A DNA stretch of 64,000 nucleotides, from contig CALXLS010000001.1 of NCBI GenBank assembly GCA_944389265.1, forward strand, positions 146,359 to 210,358, written 5' to 3'. The DNA is from an uncultured Alphaproteobacteria bacterium. Its GTDB lineage: Bacteria > Pseudomonadota > Alphaproteobacteria > Rs-D84. Below the pieces are notes generated by a model. It saw only the letters and a list, made by a program, of their open reading frames with translations. It was not told where the DNA came from and did no database searches. The translations under genes and the position numbers were made by a program. Of the stretch, positions 61,339 to 64,000 are shown in pieces (position 1 is the first letter of the stretch; every line of letters begins with the position of its first letter).

Positions 61339-61780
61339 TACCTAACTCCATCTTTGTTAAAATATCATTAATGTTTTTCATTGATTGCGTTATAACCATT
61401 TCATCTTTCTGACTAAGATTTTCAAACAATTTTTCAATAGAACTACGAAAAACCTCTAACGCTTCAATCGCAAGTTCTTCGCCATGTTTAGTGCACGCAT
61501 ACCAAGTATTGCGCCTGTCCGCTTCATCTATTGTTCTAGCAACCAGACCATCCTTTTCTAACTTACGAAAAGTCGCACATAAATTAGGCGTAGATACAAA
61601 TTCACTGTGGGCAATGTCTTTTAATTTTGCTTTACCCTTTATATATAAACGAACAAGAACACTTATCTGTTGACGTGAATGTCCACATAATTGAGCAGGG
61701 TCTTTTTTTAATCTGTCCGCTAATTTATCAAAAATTAATATATTTGATTCAAATAACCGAATAAATTCCTTGCGTGCCAC
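61331..61780 (-). CDS. MarR-family transcriptional regulator
   Basis: A 149-residue winged-helix protein. LCGHSRQQISVLVRLYIKGK and LKDIAHSEFVSTPNLCATFR form the recognition helices, followed by KLEKDGLVARTIDEADRRNTWYA, the wing with the conserved DxRxxx. MarR repressors release DNA on binding small phenolic or drug ligands. Being the first gene of the efflux operon, and overlapping tolC, it probably represses that operon. A palindromic site lies upstream at 61813-61851. Confidence 0.92.
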   Translation of the reverse strand: MARKEFIRLFESNILIFDKLADRLKKDPAQLCGHSRQQISVLVRLYIKGKAKLKDIAHSEFVSTPNLCATFRKLEKDGLVARTIDEADRRNTWYACTKHGEELAIEALEVFRSSIEKLFENLSQKDEMVITQSMKNINDILTKMELGNA

Positions 61781-61812
61781 AAAAATCTCCTTTATATTAT
61801 AAAAAGAAAGAC

Positions 61813-61851
61813 AATTATTAAAAAACTTAATTATTATATGTTTTAATAATT
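61813..61851. promoter_or_regulatory. candidate MarR operator (11-bp inverted repeat)
   Basis: AATTATTAAAA and TTTTAATAATT are perfect reverse complements, 17 nt apart, about 33 nt upstream of marR in AT-rich DNA. Position and symmetry suit a repressor dimer or pair of dimers. Confidence 0.45.
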
Positions 61852-61889
61852 AAAATACAAGAGAAAAAGTAGAATATTTTTATTTTTTA

Positions 61890-61917
61890 TTGCAAAAAGT
61901 ATAAAGATATTTATAAT
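61890..61917 (+). promoter_or_regulatory. candidate sigma-70 promoter of tRNA-Gln
   Basis: TTGCAA and TATAAT separated by 16 nt, 12 nt before the mature tRNA. Confidence 0.55.
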
Positions 61918-61929
61918 TGAGTTTGTTTT

Positions 61930-62003
61930 TGGGGTGTCGTCTAATGGTAGGACAAGAGATTTTGGTTCTCTTTATCATGGTTCGAATCCGTGCGCCCCAA
62001 CCA
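61930..62003 (+). tRNA. tRNA-Gln (anticodon TTG)
   Basis: Acceptor TGGGGTG pairs with CGCCCCA. The anticodon arm is AGAGA/TCTCT with loop TTTTGGT (anticodon TTG, reading CAA), and the T loop is TTCGAAT. The discriminator A is followed by an encoded CCA (62001-62003). The last bases of this tRNA are duplicated twice downstream. Confidence 0.93.
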
Positions 62004-62037
62004 AAAATTAAATCGCCCTTGTGGCGATTTTATTTTT
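61998..62037 (+). repeat. 40-nt direct repeat, copy 1 (tRNA-Gln end and terminator)
   Basis: It begins in the last six bases of the tRNA and contains the terminator AATCGCC/GGCGATT with TTTATTTTT. It is identical to 63399-63438. Confidence 0.85.
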
Positions 62038-62164
62038 GGACGCGAGCCACAGTTCGTAATCCCGACATTTATGTCGTTGGTTCGAAAATTTGTATATGAA
62101 AACAAGTGAAACGAAGTTTGAATAACTACAAATTTGCGCGCAGGGCAATGCCCGAGCGAATTAA

Positions 62165-62177
62165 GTGCGCCCCAACC
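62165..62177 (+). repeat. duplicated 3' end of tRNA-Gln
   Basis: GTGCGCCCCAACC is identical to 61990-62002, the acceptor end of tRNA-Gln. It looks like a left-over attachment-site-type duplication. Confidence 0.6.
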
Positions 62178-62188
62178 TCATTTAACAA

Positions 62189-62211
62189 AACGCCCGTTTG
62201 GGCGTTTTTTG
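62189..62211 (+). terminator. intrinsic terminator
   Basis: AACGCCC, GTTT, GGGCGTT followed by TTTTG, 12 nt after the duplicated tRNA end. Confidence 0.72.
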
Positions 62212-62366
62212 TTTATAATCCCAAGGATTATGCGAAAGTTTGTTTTCAGATTTGTATGTTTTAACCGGCACTTCCGAACCAGTAAAATACGCATAAAAAC
62301 TTTCGAACTTTGTAAAACACTGAATTTCTAACTAAAATCTACTCAGAAGATATAACCCGTTCACTG

Positions 62367-62390
62367 TGGTTGTGGGCGGCGAGCGAAACG
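62367..62390 (+). repeat. 24-bp inverted repeat, left arm
   Basis: Pairs with 63381-63404 with one mismatch (TGGTTGTGGGCGGCG, A or G, GCGAAACG). The two arms bound the NERD gene and the small membrane peptide. No target-site duplication is evident. Confidence 0.7.
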
Positions 62391-62403
62391 AATAATGTTT
62401 TGA

Positions 62404-63129
62404 TTAGTTTAACACTCTATCTTTACCTAACATATCGTTTATATGTTCGACATGTCCTGCTTGTATCTCTGTATTGTTTCCATTATCAACTGCCGCTTTC
62501 AAAATCCGCATGACTTCATGTTTGTCAGTATATTCTGCATCTGGGTTGTCAAAAATTTTATCCAAAACATCATCCAATCTGTGTGGTTTAATTACAAAAG
62601 TTCCGTTTGGAATAAAACTGATGTCGCGTAATTCACATCTGCCATCAAACACAACAACCGAATACATAGGCAAATTTTCAAACTGTTTGGATTGTTTTTG
62701 CAATACTTTTATATGAGATTCATTTTGCAATACAGGGTTATAAAATCTGTATTTATCGTTTCCGTAATTCAGCACTTGCATCCATTGGTTTTGCTTTCCT
62801 TTGCCAAAAATCCATCCGGAATAATCTTTAACCTCAAAAACAATCAATCCGACTTTGGTTGCAACAACAATATCTACTTGTGAAAAACCGTATTTTCCGT
62901 TTTTTACATACAAATCATGAAATATCGCTTTCGGAGATATGCCATAATCCAATAATTTGCTTATCAGATTTCGTTCAGACCAAGTTCCTCTATCTTCTGA
63001 TGTTATCTCGTCTAATCTTTCGTCATATCTCTTTAGCCAAAAGGTTGCATTGCGGTCTGTTGGAAAACCTTTTTTAAAGGCCATAAACAATACGAACATT
63101 ACCATAAAGATAACAATTAACGCTTCCAT
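62404..63129 (-). CDS. membrane-anchored NERD-domain protein
   Basis: A 241-residue protein starting at the ATG at 63129 (a TTG at 63165 is possible). One N-terminal membrane segment (residues 2-18) is followed by a NERD nuclease-related domain (about 42-165): GTWSERNLISKLLDYGI, YGFSQVDIVVATKVGLIVFE, VKDYSGWIFGKGKQNQW and RFYNPVLQNESHIKVL. The Glu of WSE, Asp of QVD and ExK of FEVKDY are the expected PD-(D/E)XK-type catalytic positions. A C-terminal part of about 75 residues follows. NERD proteins occur in plasmids and defence-related loci; substrate unknown. It lies between inverted repeats near tRNA-Gln. Confidence 0.82.
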   Translation of the reverse strand: MEALIVIFMVMFVLFMAFKKGFPTDRNATFWLKRYDERLDEITSEDRGTWSERNLISKLLDYGISPKAIFHDLYVKNGKYGFSQVDIVVATKVGLIVFEVKDYSGWIFGKGKQNQWMQVLNYGNDKYRFYNPVLQNESHIKVLQKQSKQFENLPMYSVVVFDGRCELRDISFIPNGTFVIKPHRLDDVLDKIFDNPDAEYTDKHEVMRILKAAVDNGNNTEIQAGHVEHINDMLGKDRVLN

Positions 63130-63229
63130 AACGTAGATATTATACTTAAACACACAAGAAATCAAGCAGGCCTAAATTTAGTTGAAACTTAAAAGTTGTT
63201 GATTTAAAATTCTAAAAAAAGAGGAACAC

Positions 63230-63328
63230 ATGAAAAGGCTATTGTTTTTTATTGCATGGCTGTTTTTTTGGCCATTTATTTTATGGTTTTATGTATTCGG
63301 GATAGTTTACGAACGCTGGTTTAAATAA
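63230..63328 (+). CDS. 32-residue membrane peptide
   Basis: The frame encodes MKRLLFFIAWLFFWPFILWF and then 12 more residues ending ERWFK. It is one aromatic-rich membrane span with positive ends and GAGGA 5 nt before the ATG. It is divergent from the NERD gene, inside the same inverted repeats. The good ribosome binding site and the membrane pattern support a real gene, perhaps a small toxin-like or regulatory membrane peptide, though this role is a guess. Confidence 0.5.
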   Translation: MKRLLFFIAWLFFWPFILWFYVFGIVYERWFK

Positions 63329-63380
63329 AGGCATTTATCTTTAGCTAATCAAATATATAAAGGACTCAACCAAAAGTTCG

Positions 63381-63404
63381 CGTTTCGCCCGCCGCCCACA
63401 ACCA
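63381..63404 (-). repeat. 24-bp inverted repeat, right arm
   Basis: Reverse complement of 62367-62390 with one mismatch. Its outer end overlaps the start of the second copy of the 40-nt direct repeat. Confidence 0.7.
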
Positions 63405-63438
63405 AAAATTAAATCGCCCTTGTGGCGATTTTATTTTT
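63399..63438. repeat. 40-nt direct repeat, copy 2
   Basis: Identical to 61998-62037. It contains the AATCGCC/GGCGATT terminator stem and includes the stop codon of the HD-domain gene at 63431. Confidence 0.85.
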
Positions 63439-64000
63439 CTTTGATTTTAAATATTGTACCTATGGCATCTTGCCTTATATCCATCATCTTGTCGTATTCT
63501 ATCTGATCACGAGTCTTGATGCCATTTGAAATCAAAAACTTTTCTTGTTCTGTTATATACTTTTCTTGTCCCTTCACAGAAAGAGAACCAAGTCTTTTTC
63601 CATAAGGAGTAGAAAAGAACTTTGATTGATACCCCATTTCCCATGATAATCTTATTCTATCCGCATCCCACAAACACGCAGAAACTAAATCTTTGGCATT
63701 TATACCAACTGTATGCATTTTTACCGCTTCGACTATTCTTTCTACATCAATAGGCAATAAGTCTGGATACTTTTCTTTCAAAAATTTTCTTGCAATCGGT
63801 TCACACATCGGACCATGCATTTCACAATATTCGTCATTTGTTCTGGCACAATCATGTAAACCTGCCGCCAATAAAACAGGCATCGGATCTTGATGAACAG
63901 ACAATGCTAAATCTATACCAAACAAACCAACCTGCTGTGTATGCGTTAAACCATGATAACCATATCTAGACTGATTCGTAATCTGCGCTATGTTAGGTAA
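63431..64000 (-). CDS. HD-domain phosphohydrolase (5' end beyond the window)
   Basis: The frame is open to the window edge, so the start is missing. The visible 189 residues begin LPNIAQITNQSRYGYHGLTH, then LLAAGLHDCARTNDEYCEMHG, giving the His, His-Asp and further His of an HD metal site, and later SACLWDADRIRLSW with the distal Asp. This pattern matches small HD hydrolases acting on nucleotides or phosphate esters. The gene lies at the far side of the repeat-bounded segment, and its stop codon falls inside the 40-nt repeat. Confidence 0.78.
   Translation of the reverse strand, partial: LPNIAQITNQSRYGYHGLTHTQQVGLFGIDLALSVHQDPMPVLLAAGLHDCARTNDEYCEMHGPMCEPIARKFLKEKYPDLLPIDVERIVEAVKMHTVGINAKDLVSACLWDADRIRLSWEMGYQSKFFSTPYGKRLGSLSVKGQEKYITEQEKFLISNGIKTRDQIEYDKMMDIRQDAIGTIFKIKEK

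Larger units (their letters stand above)
62004..62403. other. 400-nt non-coding stretch rich in inverted repeats
   Basis: No gene is seen. It holds the tRNA terminator, hairpin CGACATTTATGTCG (62063-62076), GGGCAATGCCC near 62152, a second copy of the tRNA-Gln end (62165-62177) with its own terminator, CGAAAGTTT and AAACTTTCG (62233 and 62298), and the left arm of a 24-bp inverted repeat (62367-62390). Confidence 0.7.

Noticed and set aside
1..64000. CRISPR arrays, insertion sequences, rRNA genes or a replication origin
   Set aside because: No regularly spaced repeats, transposase genes, rRNA-like sequence or clusters of DnaA boxes were noticed on either strand.

Overview
The window looks like chromosomal DNA of an AT-rich alphaproteobacterium with a reduced, probably host-associated genome. 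The evidence is a GapR (DUF2312) gene, the alphaproteobacterial neighbours fabH-ihfA and rpmF-plsX, a def-fmt-truA operon, outer-membrane proteins ending in aromatic residues, a type IV secretion core, and the standard genetic code with strong AT bias. Cys-rich secreted proteins and a Pmp-like autotransporter recall uncultured gut or host-associated alphaproteobacteria (RF32-like), but that placement is inference. No transposase, CRISPR array or rRNA gene was seen.

Layout. 1-9 kb: the end of a glycosyltransferase, an outer-membrane protein with mltB, hemW with an M13 peptidase, ihfA-fabH, tRNA-Arg and guaC. 9-20 kb: an orphan radical SAM enzyme, a phospholipase D lipoprotein, galE, a large Cys-rich secreted protein, an orphan mraZ, an autotransporter and rpmF-plsX. 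20-33 kb: the conserved transcription/translation block on the minus strand, tRNA-Trp-secE-nusG-rplK-rplA-rplJ-rplL-rpoB-rpoC, with leader RNA structures. 33-39 kb: an accessory stretch with a virB8-virB9-virB10 operon (VirB9 carries a C-terminal SPOR domain) and two small genes of unknown role. 39-55 kb: housekeeping genes (yidC, lspA, a CPA2 antiporter, rsmA, recR, a D,D-carboxypeptidase, pyk, gapR, pyrG, comEC, and a def-fmt-X-Y-truA operon with two small Cys-rich proteins inserted). 55-64 kb: a structured RNA upstream of a Cys-rich secreted protein, a MarR-controlled RND efflux operon with a very short adaptor, tRNA-Gln, and a small repeat-bounded segment carrying a NERD-domain protein, followed by a partial HD-domain gene.

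The most interesting element is at 55590-55838. A good sigma-70-type promoter is followed by a chain of hairpins and an intrinsic terminator. Two separate segments of the RNA are complementary to the whole ribosome binding site of the gene just downstream. The arrangement resembles phage C4/CI-type antisense RNAs or an attenuator, but here it precedes a secreted Cys-rich protein. Second is the tRNA-Gln locus, where a 40-nt direct repeat that starts in the tRNA 3' end, a 13-nt duplicated tRNA end and a 24-bp inverted repeat mark a roughly 1-1.4 kb module with a NERD protein and a 32-residue membrane peptide. Third is the isolated T4SS outer-core operon with the unusual VirB9-SPOR fusion.

All calls come from reading the sequence; no database search was possible. 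Several start codons were moved downstream of the longest reading frame where a Shine-Dalgarno sequence, signal peptide or overlap with a tRNA favoured it.
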